Origin: DASQFQ01 sp038238015
Lineage (GTDB): Bacteria; Actinomycetota; Thermoleophilia; Solirubrobacterales; Solirubrobacteraceae
Direction of reading: 5' to 3'
NCBI GenBank assembly: GCA_038238015.1
Contig: JBBRYA010000007.1
Span: forward strand, 23,103-87,102
Length of the DNA stretch: 64,000 nucleotides
Positions 1 to 9,416 of the stretch are shown piece by piece; positions within the stretch are counted from its first letter, which is position 1, and every line of letters begins with the position of its first letter. The notes under the pieces were generated by a model. It saw only the letters and a list, made by a program, of their open reading frames with translations. It was not told the origin of the DNA and made no database searches. The position numbers were made by a program, and so were the translations under genes.

Positions 1-390
1 GCCTCCCTGGCCCGCATCGTCCTGACTTTCGCCCCACTCCTCGCGGCCGGCATCGTCGCGACTTTGCTCACCATTGCGAACCGAGACGCGGATCCGCTCT
101 TCCTCTCGCGCCAGCAGAACCTGCACGCCGTTCGCACGGCCGACGTCGAACGCGCCGTGATCGCCCCGCGCGAACCGGTGGCCCCGGGAGCCCACGCCAC
201 CCCTGCGCGGAGCGCGCGGTGCCGATCCGGGGGCAGCGCGGGCTTGCGCAATCCCTGGACCTGTAGCGTCCGCTACCGCTCCGGCAGTCGGATCACCTAC
301 CGCGTGCAGCTCGGAGCCGACGGCTCATATCGCGGACGCGATCCCAAGATCGGCCGTTCGATCACCGGCTGCTGCGTGGTCACGCAGTAG
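1..390 (+). CDS. 3' part of a membrane-anchored hypothetical protein
   Basis: The frame is open from base 1, so the true start lies outside the window. The visible 129 residues start with a hydrophobic stretch at about residues 4-26 that could be a membrane anchor or the end of a signal peptide. A polar, Arg/Pro-rich linker follows, and then a short C-terminal domain with three cysteines (WTCSVRY and GCCVVTQ). Three cysteines outside the membrane could form one disulfide. I do not recognise the family. The gene ends 10 bases before the stop of the oppositely transcribed polymerase gene. Confidence 0.6.
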   Translation, partial: ASLARIVLTFAPLLAAGIVATLLTIANRDADPLFLSRQQNLHAVRTADVERAVIAPREPVAPGAHATPARSARCRSGGSAGLRNPWTCSVRYRSGSRITYRVQLGADGSYRGRDPKIGRSITGCCVVTQ

Positions 391-399
391 GCGCCGCGG

Positions 400-2451
400 C
401 TAGGGCAGCGAGATGATCTCGCTGGTGACGAAGCCGGGCAGCAGGGTGACCGCGGCTCGCTGCCAGCTTCGAGGAGAAGCCTTCTTGTAAGCCGTCACCG
501 CCTCCTGAGCGAGCGGCTCCAGCGGGTTCAGGCGCAGCGCCGCGCTGGCGTCCGCCCGCGGATCGGCACCCGCCGCAGCGCGTGCCACCGCGAGCGAGTA
601 GTGGTACTTCCAATCGTGCGGGTCGCGGCGAATTGCCTCGCGCATCGCCTCGGCCGCCTGCAGCGGGAAGCCCTGCGAGATGTCGCAGAGGCCCAGGATC
701 ATGTAGGGCTCAGGACGCATCGCCAGGGTGGAGATGGTCGTCCTCGCCGCCGCTATCGCCTTCGGGCATTGGCCTTGACGAAGGGCCGCGGAGCTCGTCC
801 GCAGCGAGGTCTCCGAGCGAGCCACTAGCACCGGGGTCACGGCCGCCAAGAGCAACAGGAGGGCGACCGTGACTCGGACGCCGCGGCTCGGGGGCGGCGT
901 AGGCGGCTTCGCCCCAGCCGGCGCGGCGAGCGCGAGCCCGCCCGCCGCAAAGACCCACAACGTCACGACCGGCATCTCCCAGTCCCAGTCGACGCCCGCG
1001 TGGACGGCCCAAGCGACGGCCGCGCAGAGCACACCGGCCCAAAGGACGCGGTCGGGCTCTCGCAACCTCGTGAGGAGCGCGTCCCCGATGGTCAAGATCG
1101 GGACGAGAAGCAGCACCAGACCCACAGCCCCCAGCTCTCCGAGCACCTCGAAATACAGCCCGTGGCCGTCGGTGACGGCGAGCGGAATCCGCCGGTCATG
1201 CTCCCAGGCGAGGCGGTAGGTGGCCGCGCCCTCGCCGTGGACCCGGGAGCGCTCGAACTGCTTGAACGCTACGCGCCAGTGCTCGGTCCGTCCGTTGCTG
1301 CTGGGGTCGGTGAGTCGCGCGCGGAAGTCCTGGCTGGAGTTCACAGGCGCGGCATTGAGAAAGAGGTCGTACTGACGTGCCACAGCCGCCGGACCCCCGA
1401 CGACGACGAAGCCCACCACCACGACCGCCGCGAACGTCACCGCCGCCGCTCGCATGCGCCGGATGGACTCTCCAGAGGGCGGCCTCATGGCGGCAAGCCG
1501 CCGATCGAGCCCGGCCAACCGCCAACGGACCACGCCGCTCACCAAGGCACAGACCACCACGACGATCGCGACACGATGGCCCTGGTTGACCGCTGCCAGG
1601 GTGGTCGGGTTGTCGGAGGCCAGCTGGTCGGCGTGGTAGGAGACCACCACCGCCACAGCAGCTGCCGGCACGCTCGCGAGGAGCGCTGGGAGCACAGACC
1701 GTGCGCGGCTCGTCGCCAGAAAGAGCACGAATCCGAGGATCCCGGCCACGATGGCGCCGCGGGAGAAGGTGAACAGCAGCGCCGCAGCAAGCGGTGGCAT
1801 GGCGCCTGCGGCGATGGCCCGGGCGCTCACCCGCTCACGCACGTCAGCGCTCAGCGACAGGCACAGGATCAGCCCGACGGCTGCGAAGAGTCCGAGCGCG
1901 TTCCAGTAGCTGAGCGGATAGCTGAGCCTCGAGTTCGCGACGTTCGGCTCCGTTGGCCACACACGCGGAAGCAACCTGGTAGTCAGGCTCGTCACGCAGA
2001 CGAGCGCGGAGGCGAGTGCCAGCCCCCGGACGAACCAGCACACGGCTCCCGGCCGCCGCGCCATCGACCCGAAGATCACGAGCGCGAGCGCATAGAGCAG
2101 CGCGCGGTCACCTTCGATTGCTGCGCGCCCCGGGGCGTGCGACCACAGCGCCGAGGCGCCGGTGAGCAGCGCGAACAGCCCCAGGCACCCCCCGGCCACC
2201 GCGAGCGGTCGGCTGAAGCCCTCCATCGGGCGCTCGGCCAGGGTGATCCGCAGCACCATCAGCTGCAGGCATACCAGCAGGATGGTGGCCACCGTCCGGG
2301 GAAAGAAGCCGCCCGAGCTGAAGGCGAGGTAGGCGGCTAGAACTCCCGGGAGGAGATAGAACGCGACGCGGTCCCACCCTGCAGGGAGTCTGCGGGCGCC
2401 CGACGGCGTGGAGGTCTCAGTGTGTGCCGCTGGGAGTTCCGTGACGCTCAC
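400..2451 (-). CDS. Wzy-like O-antigen polymerase/ligase with C-terminal TPR region
   Basis: A 683-residue membrane protein predicted to polymerise or ligate lipid-linked polysaccharide repeats outside the cytoplasmic membrane. About a dozen hydrophobic segments fill residues 30-530. The large outer loop and following segment (SNGRTEHWRVAF, then DGHGLYFEVLGELG) fit the Wzy_C/O-antigen ligase pattern with its conserved His. The last 130 or so residues are helical and TPR-like (alternating small and large residues, EPYMILGLCDI), as in several actinobacterial members. The GTG start has a GGGA-type ribosome site 8 bases upstream. It lies 17 bases downstream of the Wzz/BY-kinase gene on the same strand, so the two are probably co-transcribed. 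Polymerase and ligase cannot be told apart from sequence alone. Confidence 0.8.
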   Translation of the reverse strand: MSVTELPAAHTETSTPSGARRLPAGWDRVAFYLLPGVLAAYLAFSSGGFFPRTVATILLVCLQLMVLRITLAERPMEGFSRPLAVAGGCLGLFALLTGASALWSHAPGRAAIEGDRALLYALALVIFGSMARRPGAVCWFVRGLALASALVCVTSLTTRLLPRVWPTEPNVANSRLSYPLSYWNALGLFAAVGLILCLSLSADVRERVSARAIAAGAMPPLAAALLFTFSRGAIVAGILGFVLFLATSRARSVLPALLASVPAAAVAVVVSYHADQLASDNPTTLAAVNQGHRVAIVVVVCALVSGVVRWRLAGLDRRLAAMRPPSGESIRRMRAAAVTFAAVVVVGFVVVGGPAAVARQYDLFLNAAPVNSSQDFRARLTDPSSNGRTEHWRVAFKQFERSRVHGEGAATYRLAWEHDRRIPLAVTDGHGLYFEVLGELGAVGLVLLLVPILTIGDALLTRLREPDRVLWAGVLCAAVAWAVHAGVDWDWEMPVVTLWVFAAGGLALAAPAGAKPPTPPPSRGVRVTVALLLLLAAVTPVLVARSETSLRTSSAALRQGQCPKAIAAARTTISTLAMRPEPYMILGLCDISQGFPLQAAEAMREAIRRDPHDWKYHYSLAVARAAAGADPRADASAALRLNPLEPLAQEAVTAYKKASPRSWQRAAVTLLPGFVTSEIISLP

Positions 2452-2468
2452 GGCAGCAATCCCAGACC

Positions 2469-4067
2469 TCAGACCCCCGAGGTCGACCGGGGCGATGCGT
2501 CGGCTTCGTCACCGGATGAACGCCCGGATGGAATGGTGCCATGGCCGTTCGTCTCCGGCGACGGGGCTTCCGGGGCTGCCGTGTAATCGTAGCCGTAGCC
2601 AGTCCGGCCGCCGATCTTCATCGAGTTGATGACTACTCCGAGCGTATTGGCACCAAGGTTGGCCAGCTGGCCGCGAAGCTCAGCAGCGGAGTCTCTCGTG
2701 CTCTTGCCCAGCCGGCAGACGACGATGACGCCGCTCACCTGGCGGATCAACGGGATCGCGTCCGAGACCGCGGACGTGGGAGGCGTGTCGACCACGACCA
2801 GGTCGTAGGCCGACTCAGCCCACACGAGGAGCTTCTGCATCATGTCGGACTCGATCAGGTCATGGGGGTTGGGCGGCGTGAAGCCGGCGACGACGATGTC
2901 CAGCTGTCGTTCGCCCGCCTTGCCCGCGAGCGACACAGGGTGCGACACGATCGCGTCGCGCAACGGCACCACCCCTGCCAGCACCTGGCTCAACCCACCC
3001 CCGGGCTGAATCCGCAGCCGCTCAGCCAGATGCGGCCTCCTCAGGTCCGCCTCGAGCAGCAGCACGCGGCTACCGCTTTCAGCGGCGGCCGCCGCCAGGT
3101 TCAGCGCAACGGTCGACTTCCCGTCCTCAGCGGCCGAGGAAGTGACAAGAACCGACCTAATCGGTCGTTCGACATTGAAATAGCGCAGATTGGCACGAAG
3201 CAGGCGGAACGCCTCCGTCTCCTGCGGCGGCAATTGCTGGAGGTCGAAGACGTCAGACCCGATTGTCCGGCTCTCGGGCACCACGCCGAGGATCGGACGG
3301 TCGAATGCGGCGCGCACCTCTTCGATGTCCTTGAGCCTTCGGTCGAGCCGTTCGAGCAACAGCGCGAGCGCTACGCCCAGCATCAGCCCAACGACCGCGC
3401 CCAGGATCGAGTTCCGGAGCGGCTTGGGGGACGACGCTGCCTCAGGCGGCCGGGCCCGTCCTACGAGTTCGGCGTTGCCGGTCTGCAGGCTCGCGACGAT
3501 TTGAAGCTGTTCCGATCGGTCCTGAAGCGAGCGCCCGCGGCGACCAGCGCGTTCTACCGGGCTGAGCGCCTGGTATTGACGGTCAACCAGCCCGCGTGCC
3601 TCATCGATCTTCGACCGGTCGGCTTCCCGCCGGAACGCGATGTACTGCTCCGCATACGCGTTGGCCAAGCGAGCTGCCGCCGCGGGATTGGAGTCGCTTG
3701 CGGTCACCGCGACGACGTTCGACTTTGGGGTCGATTGCACGGACACCTTCGCTCTGATGTCATCGAGGGTAAGACGACCTCGATACAGCCTGGACGTACG
3801 ATCGGCTACCTCCTCGAGCGAGGCGAGCTGGTCGTTGGTCGCGGCCTCCCGGTCGGGATCGATAGATGGGGCCAGCACCGTGGAGCCGAAAACCTTGTCC
3901 GCGAGCTGAGGGTCGCGGAAGAGCAATTGGGCCGTCGCGTCGTACTCCTTGGGCTGGAGGAGCGATAGGCCGAGCGCCGACTCGCTTACGACCAGAAGAC
4001 AAAGCAAGATCAGCCACTTGCGCCGCCGCAGGACCTGCAGCGAACGTTCTAGCCCCTGGTCATCCAT
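2469..4067 (-). CDS. Polysaccharide co-polymerase fused to BY-kinase (Wzz-Wzc type)
   Basis: This 532-residue protein should set polysaccharide chain length and drive export through cycles of tyrosine autophosphorylation. The Wzz part has a first membrane segment at residues 17-38 and a second at 218-238, with a helical outer domain between them. The cytoplasmic kinase has Walker A at 310-319 (SSAAEDGKST), Walker A' at 337-346 (LLLEADLRRP) and Walker B at 423-430 (LVVVDTPP). The tail carries a short Tyr cluster at 490-495 (GYGYDY), the likely autophosphorylation sites. Co-polymerase and kinase in one chain is the proteobacterial-type layout, also seen in many actinobacteria. It is divergent from the epimerase gene at 4203. 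Confidence 0.9.
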   Translation of the reverse strand: MDDQGLERSLQVLRRRKWLILLCLLVVSESALGLSLLQPKEYDATAQLLFRDPQLADKVFGSTVLAPSIDPDREAATNDQLASLEEVADRTSRLYRGRLTLDDIRAKVSVQSTPKSNVVAVTASDSNPAAAARLANAYAEQYIAFRREADRSKIDEARGLVDRQYQALSPVERAGRRGRSLQDRSEQLQIVASLQTGNAELVGRARPPEAASSPKPLRNSILGAVVGLMLGVALALLLERLDRRLKDIEEVRAAFDRPILGVVPESRTIGSDVFDLQQLPPQETEAFRLLRANLRYFNVERPIRSVLVTSSAAEDGKSTVALNLAAAAAESGSRVLLLEADLRRPHLAERLRIQPGGGLSQVLAGVVPLRDAIVSHPVSLAGKAGERQLDIVVAGFTPPNPHDLIESDMMQKLLVWAESAYDLVVVDTPPTSAVSDAIPLIRQVSGVIVVCRLGKSTRDSAAELRGQLANLGANTLGVVINSMKIGGRTGYGYDYTAAPEAPSPETNGHGTIPSGRSSGDEADASPRSTSGV

Positions 4068-4202
4068 GGGTGTCCAAATGAGTCAATTGGTCTGGAGGGG
4101 GAGGGCTGCACCAGGCCCCAACCTACAGCGGACCATACCGGCCCCGACCGCTCCTTGCAGAAATCTGGCTTCTTGAGCGAGGCACCGTTAGGCTGCCGCG
4201 CC

Positions 4203-5297
4203 ATGCGATTCCTCTACGTGGTCGGTGCGCGCCCCAACTTCGTCAAGGTCGCCCCAGTTCTCGCTGAGATGCGCAGACGGATTCCCGACGCGCGTCACGT
4301 GTTGGTTCACACAGGGCAGCATTACGACCGGATGATGTCTGACGTCTTCCTCGATGAGCTCGACATAGGGGTGCCTGATCATTTCCTCGATGTTGGCTCC
4401 GGCTCTCAGGGCGCACAGACGGCTCGAATTATCGAACGCATGGAAACGGTGATAAGGCTCGAGCAGCCGGACATGGTGCTAGTACCGGGTGACGTAACCT
4501 CGACATTAGCGGTCACGCTGGTCGCGGCGAAAGCGTGCATTCCCCTTGGTCACATCGAATCCGGTCTTCGATCCTACGATCGATCAATGCCCGAAGAGAT
4601 CAACCGGGTCGTAGCCGACGAATTCTCGGAGTTTCTATTCACGCATTCGGCTGAGGCAGAGGAAAACCTTAGCGCGGAGGGTATTGCGCCTGACCGCATT
4701 CACTTCGTAGGCAACACAATGATTGACACGCTCGTCGCAATGGAACACCGCTTTCGCTCGGCCCGGGTCGCTGAGCGACTAGGGCTTTCGCCCGGGAACT
4801 TTCTCCTCGTGACGCTCCACAGGCCGGCCCTCGTCGACGGCCCACTGCTGGCCGAAGTTATGAATCAGCTTGTCCGGCTGGCCGAGGAGCTCCCAGTGGT
4901 GTTCCCGGTTCACCCGCGCACCCGCAAGGCGCTCGCACTGGACGAAAGGCGAGCCGGTGTGCACTTTACCGACCCGCTCAGCTACGTCGACTTCCTGTCA
5001 CTCGAAGCGGACGCGGCGGCCGTGCTGACTGACTCGGGAGGCGTGCAGGAAGAGACAACATATCTTGGGGTCCCGTGTTTTACCTTACGTGACAATACCG
5101 AGCGGCCTGTCACGGTGCGTGCTGGCACGAACACGCTGCTTGGCCTCGACCCTGAGCGAATTGCGGATATCCTGCCCGGCTTGGAATCGGCTCCACGGTG
5201 GGTTGGTCCACCCGAGCTCTGGGATGGCCGGGCTGCTGAACGTATCGCGGACGTGCTCAGTGGCGTTTCCAATCACCCGGCTCTGGTCCTTGAATAG
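4203..5297 (+). CDS. wecB: UDP-N-acetylglucosamine 2-epimerase (non-hydrolysing)
   Basis: A 364-residue GT-B-fold enzyme that interconverts UDP-GlcNAc and UDP-ManNAc in the cytoplasm, supplying a ManNAc-type sugar for the polysaccharide. The N-terminus MRFLYVVGARPNFVK matches the family start, so I use this ATG rather than an upstream alternative at 4155. Family motifs visible include HTGQHYDRMMS, GHIESGLRS, the VTLHRP block and the late DSGGVQEE uridine-binding segment. The length is normal. It is the first gene of a forward operon running to 13233, and its codons look less GC-biased than those of genes after 20 kb. Confidence 0.9.
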   Translation: MRFLYVVGARPNFVKVAPVLAEMRRRIPDARHVLVHTGQHYDRMMSDVFLDELDIGVPDHFLDVGSGSQGAQTARIIERMETVIRLEQPDMVLVPGDVTSTLAVTLVAAKACIPLGHIESGLRSYDRSMPEEINRVVADEFSEFLFTHSAEAEENLSAEGIAPDRIHFVGNTMIDTLVAMEHRFRSARVAERLGLSPGNFLLVTLHRPALVDGPLLAEVMNQLVRLAEELPVVFPVHPRTRKALALDERRAGVHFTDPLSYVDFLSLEADAAAVLTDSGGVQEETTYLGVPCFTLRDNTERPVTVRAGTNTLLGLDPERIADILPGLESAPRWVGPPELWDGRAAERIADVLSGVSNHPALVLE

Positions 5298-5327
5298 TCA
5301 CTGTTCACGATCTAGTGGAGGCCACTG

Positions 5328-7274
5328 ATGTGCGGCATCGCGGGCTTTGTCGGAGACGACGACCCAAGACTGATCTCGGAGATGACCGGGCTCTTGAGCC
5401 ATCGTGGGCCTGACGGCGAGGGCTTCCGTTGCTTTGGCCCCGGAGGCGCTCGTCCGCCCGCCGCCCTCGGTCATAGGCGACTAAGCATCATCGATCTCAC
5501 CGAGATGGGTGCACAGCCGATGTCCTACTCCGACGAGCGCTACTGGATCACCTACAACGGAGAGATTTACAACTTTCGCGAACTGCGCGACGACCTCGCG
5601 AGAGCCGGCTTCGTCTTTCGCTCGCAATGTGACACCGAAGTTCTATTGGCGATGTACGCCCGGTATGGAGCGGCAATGTTGCCGCAGCTGAATGGCATCT
5701 TCGCCTTCGCGGTCTGGGACACGGTCTCAGGGGAACTGTTTTTGGCCCGGGACCGGCTGGGCGTCAAGCCGCTCTACCACACGCAGCGCAATGGGGTTTT
5801 GTACTTTGCATCCGAAGTCAAGTCGATTCTCGCGGCAACGGGTGGAGCGGGCCTAAGTCATGCTGCAGTAGCCGACTTTCTGACCTTCCTCTGGGTTCCC
5901 GATCCGGACACTCTCTTCGAAGGAGTCTCGAAGCTTGCCCCAGGACACTATGCGGTCTACGCGGAAGGTCGCCTTTCGATACGCGCGTACTGGGACATGC
6001 GCTTCGAGCCGGAGCCGGGGGAGGACAAGATCTGGGCGGGACGGGTGCGCGATAGCGTGCGTGCGGCAGTCCAGCGCCAGTCGGTGGCCGACGTGCCTCT
6101 CGGCAGCTTTCTCAGTGGAGGAATCGACTCGAGCGCGATCGTTGCGGAGCTGAGCCGGTCACGTCGCGTCCCGACCTATACGGTTGGTTTCAGCGCCGAG
6201 GACCTCGAGCACGAGATCGTGCCTGACGATGTTCGGTACTCCCGCGAGATGGCCGAAGAGTTCAACATCGAATACTTCGAGCGGACGCTGTCGGCCGACG
6301 TCGTCGACCTGTTGCCGAGGCTCGTGTGGCACATGGACGAGCCGGTCGCGGACCCTGCGGCGGTGACGACGTACCTCATCTGCGCAGCCGCGCGTGAGCG
6401 TCTTACCGTGGTGATGAGTGGTGTGGGCGGCGACGAGTTGTTTGCCGGGTACCCGCGTCACCTGGCTGCGCGCATCGCCCGCGCCACCGACATCTTCCCA
6501 CGGCAGTTTCGGTCAATGACTAGGCGTACATTGGAAGGCCGGCTGACCGTCGGCAAGCCAGGAAGACTGCGCGGCCCGCGTCGGAATGTTATGAAGCTGT
6601 TGAGGGGTCTCGACGCCTCACCCAGAGAAAGGTATCTCACTTACTGCTCCTACTACCGTCCCGACGAACTTCCTAGGGTCCTGAGCTCCGAACTGCGCTC
6701 GAGCTTGCGTGGCCACGATCCGTTTCGTCAGCATCGAGATTACTTCGACCGCGTGGCAAGCGAGCATTGGCTGAACCAACTTCTTTACGTGGATATGAAG
6801 ACGTTCCTTCCGTGCTTGAACCTCACATACACGGATAAGATGAGCATGGCCGCCTCGACTGAGGTGCGGGTGCCGCTGCTCGACGACGAGATCGTCGCGA
6901 TGACCGGCAAGATCCCGCCTGACCTAAAGCTGAAGCGACTCACGCGTAAGTACATCTTGAAGCGGAGCATGGAGGGCGTACTGCCGCGAGACATCATATG
7001 GCGCCCCAAGGCTGGGTTCGGAGCCCCGGTGCGTGCTTGGCTCGTAGGGGACCTCAAGCCCCTGATGGAGGACGTCCTTTCACCAGAGAATGTCGCCCGG
7101 CGTGGTCTGTTGGACCCGGCAGAGGTTCAGAGGCAGATGCGGGCCAACGAGGCGGGTAGCGAGGATAACGCGCTGAGATTGTGGGCCATGCTGACACTTG
7201 AGCTTTGGCAACAGGCGTTTCTTGACGGCCGCCCCAGTCGGTCTTCCACGGCTACGGCGTGGAGGCAATCGTGA
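5328..7274 (+). CDS. asnB: Asparagine synthase (glutamine-hydrolysing), polysaccharide-locus type
   Basis: This 648-residue enzyme has an N-terminal glutaminase domain with Cys2 as nucleophile (MCGIAGFVG) and the loop LSHRGPDGEG. Its C-terminal ATP-pyrophosphatase domain has the PP-loop SGGIDSS at residues 263-269. In the family it transfers glutamine ammonia to an activated carboxylate. Homologues in exopolysaccharide clusters are thought to amidate sugar uronates or other precursors rather than make free asparagine, and that would fit here. A GGAGG ribosome site lies 9 bases before the ATG. The stop codon overlaps the next start by four bases (GTGA). Confidence 0.9.
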   Translation: MCGIAGFVGDDDPRLISEMTGLLSHRGPDGEGFRCFGPGGARPPAALGHRRLSIIDLTEMGAQPMSYSDERYWITYNGEIYNFRELRDDLARAGFVFRSQCDTEVLLAMYARYGAAMLPQLNGIFAFAVWDTVSGELFLARDRLGVKPLYHTQRNGVLYFASEVKSILAATGGAGLSHAAVADFLTFLWVPDPDTLFEGVSKLAPGHYAVYAEGRLSIRAYWDMRFEPEPGEDKIWAGRVRDSVRAAVQRQSVADVPLGSFLSGGIDSSAIVAELSRSRRVPTYTVGFSAEDLEHEIVPDDVRYSREMAEEFNIEYFERTLSADVVDLLPRLVWHMDEPVADPAAVTTYLICAAARERLTVVMSGVGGDELFAGYPRHLAARIARATDIFPRQFRSMTRRTLEGRLTVGKPGRLRGPRRNVMKLLRGLDASPRERYLTYCSYYRPDELPRVLSSELRSSLRGHDPFRQHRDYFDRVASEHWLNQLLYVDMKTFLPCLNLTYTDKMSMAASTEVRVPLLDDEIVAMTGKIPPDLKLKRLTRKYILKRSMEGVLPRDIIWRPKAGFGAPVRAWLVGDLKPLMEDVLSPENVARRGLLDPAEVQRQMRANEAGSEDNALRLWAMLTLELWQQAFLDGRPSRSSTATAWRQS

Positions 7275-9412
7275 AGCAGGTGTCGCAACGCATCCGTGAC
7301 GGGCGGATTGAGGTGCTCGACGTTCCGACGCCAGCGCTCACCGCTGATGGTGTCCTCGTTGACATCCGGGCCAGCCTCCTCAGCGCCGGTACCGAGCGGA
7401 CGAAGGTGGAGACCGCCAGGCTGACGCTCGCCGGCAAAGCCCGAGCCCGCCCCGACCAAGTGCATCAAGTCCTTGCGAAGGCACGACGCGATGGAGTGCG
7501 ACAAACGCTCGACGCAGTGAAGTCCCGCCTCGATCAGCCGGAGGCCCTGGGGTACTCTGCAGCGGGGGTCGTGGTGGAGGTGGGTTCCCGGGTCGCCGAA
7601 CTACGTCCCGGCGATCGGGTGGCGTGTGGTGGCGGGGGCTACGCGGTGCACGCCGAGTTTGACTGCGTGCCGGGTAACCTGTGCGTGGCTCTGCCTGCGG
7701 ATGTCGATTTCAGAGCGGGCGCCTTCACCACAGTGGGCAGCATCGCTCTGCACGGCGTACGACAAGCCGACGTCAGACTCGGCGAGCGGGTGGCCGTAAT
7801 TGGACTTGGCTTAGTCGGGCAACTAACGAGCCAACTTCTCGTGAGCGCTGGATGCCGGGTAGTCGGCGTCGACCTCTCTCAGGCGCTAGTCGACAAGGCG
7901 GTTGAGATGGGTACGGTGACCGCCGGATGGGCTCGTGATGCGCTCGGCCCAGAGCTGCCAAGTTCGGCCCGAGAGTGCGACGCCGTAGTGATTACCGCGG
8001 GGACGCGGTCTGACGATCCGGTTCAACTCGCAGCTCAGCTGTGCCGGGACCGAGGCCGGGTCGTGATCGTGGGCGACGTCGGCATGTCGCTTCCGCGCCC
8101 TGCGTACTACGGCAAGGAACTCGAGATCCGGCTCTCGCGATCTTACGGTCCAGGTCGTTACGACCGCCACTACGAGGAGCGAGGGCTCGACTACCCCATC
8201 GGCTACGTGCGTTGGACCGAGCGCCGCAACATGGCTGCGTTCGTTGACTTCATTGCGGCAGGGAAGATCGATGTCCTTGGGCTTATCTCGAGCTCGGTGC
8301 CCGTCGAGGAAGCGGCTGCTGCCTACGACCAGTTGGCCTCGCCGGGCGCTTCGCCCCTCGGCATCGTGCTGACGTATTCGTCGGGTTCCGGCCAGGCCCC
8401 GCTGCGAGGTGCGAGCGCTGGTCACCGCCTAAAGCCAGTAGCCACGCCCAAGAGGCTCAGCGTGGTTGGCGCCGGTAGTTTCGCGACCCGGGTACTGATC
8501 CCCGCCTTCAAGCAAGCCGGGTTCGAGCTAGACTGCGTTGCGAGCGCAAGTGGACTCTCAGCCCGTGGCGCAGCCGAAGAGTTCGGCTTCAAGCATGCGG
8601 TGAGCCCCAGCGCCGCCGTGTCAGCCGAAGAGTCGGGCAGCGTGGTGATCGCTACGCGGCACTCGTCCCATGCCTCGCTCGCTGAGGCGGCGCTGCGAGC
8701 CGGCAAGGCGGTCTTCGTCGAAAAGCCTCCGTGCCTGACCGAGGACGAGCTCGGGCAATTGCGCAGGGCTCGTTTCGAGACGGGTGGACTTCTCGTCGCC
8801 GGCTTCAACAGACGACACGCGCCGCTCGCCGAGGCCTTGCGACAGTACGTTGCGGCCGGGGACGGGCCGATGGAGATCTTGTGCCGGGTGAACGCAGGTC
8901 CACTCGCTGCCGACCATTGGCTCAACGACGCAGACGACGGGGGAGGTCGACTAATCGGCGAAGGCTGTCACTTTGTCGACCTTGTTTGCTGGCTGAACGG
9001 TGCGGTCCCTGAAACCGTCACGTGCATGATGGAACCTGAGCACGGCTTGCCACTCAGCTCGGCTCAGCGCTTTGTGGTCACGCTCAGTTTCGCCGACGGT
9101 TCGTTGGCAAGCATCACCTATGGAGCCGCGGGTGCATCTGGAGTCGGCAAGGAATATCTCGAGGTCCATGCCAACGGCCGCTCGGCGATCCTTGACGATT
9201 TCCGATCCCTTGCACTCTGCACGGGCCGCCGCCACCATCGCAAGCGCGGTCGAGGCGACAAGGGTCACGCCGCGCAGGTGAGGCACTTCGCTGATGTCAT
9301 TGATGGCGCACGCGCTCCGTCCGCGCCCGATCCGCTGAATTCCATGGCCGTCACGCTTGCGGCGCTGCGCTCGGCCCAGACCGGGCGCGTCGTGACCCCG
9401 AATTGGGAGTAA
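7271..9412 (+). CDS. Bi-domain oxidoreductase: alcohol dehydrogenase-like plus Gfo/Idh/MocA
   Basis: A 713-residue fusion. Residues 1 to about 370 are an MDR alcohol-dehydrogenase-like domain with a nucleotide-binding turn (VIGLGLVGQL). Residues about 395-713 are a Gfo/Idh/MocA dehydrogenase with Rossmann start SVVGAGSFATR and the EKP motif (VFVEKPP) that carries the catalytic Lys. I chose GTG 7271 because GGAGG lies at 7261-7265 and the protein then begins with MKQV, as family members do. The alternative at 7259 would bury the ribosome site. Such fusions occur in capsule clusters beside asnB, probably acting on nucleotide sugars. The exact substrate is unknown. The MDR half lacks an obvious catalytic zinc-ligand motif. 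Confidence 0.85.
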   Translation: MKQVSQRIRDGRIEVLDVPTPALTADGVLVDIRASLLSAGTERTKVETARLTLAGKARARPDQVHQVLAKARRDGVRQTLDAVKSRLDQPEALGYSAAGVVVEVGSRVAELRPGDRVACGGGGYAVHAEFDCVPGNLCVALPADVDFRAGAFTTVGSIALHGVRQADVRLGERVAVIGLGLVGQLTSQLLVSAGCRVVGVDLSQALVDKAVEMGTVTAGWARDALGPELPSSARECDAVVITAGTRSDDPVQLAAQLCRDRGRVVIVGDVGMSLPRPAYYGKELEIRLSRSYGPGRYDRHYEERGLDYPIGYVRWTERRNMAAFVDFIAAGKIDVLGLISSSVPVEEAAAAYDQLASPGASPLGIVLTYSSGSGQAPLRGASAGHRLKPVATPKRLSVVGAGSFATRVLIPAFKQAGFELDCVASASGLSARGAAEEFGFKHAVSPSAAVSAEESGSVVIATRHSSHASLAEAALRAGKAVFVEKPPCLTEDELGQLRRARFETGGLLVAGFNRRHAPLAEALRQYVAAGDGPMEILCRVNAGPLAADHWLNDADDGGGRLIGEGCHFVDLVCWLNGAVPETVTCMMEPEHGLPLSSAQRFVVTLSFADGSLASITYGAAGASGVGKEYLEVHANGRSAILDDFRSLALCTGRRHHRKRGRGDKGHAAQVRHFADVIDGARAPSAPDPLNSMAVTLAALRSAQTGRVVTPNWE

Positions 9413-9416
9413 GGGG

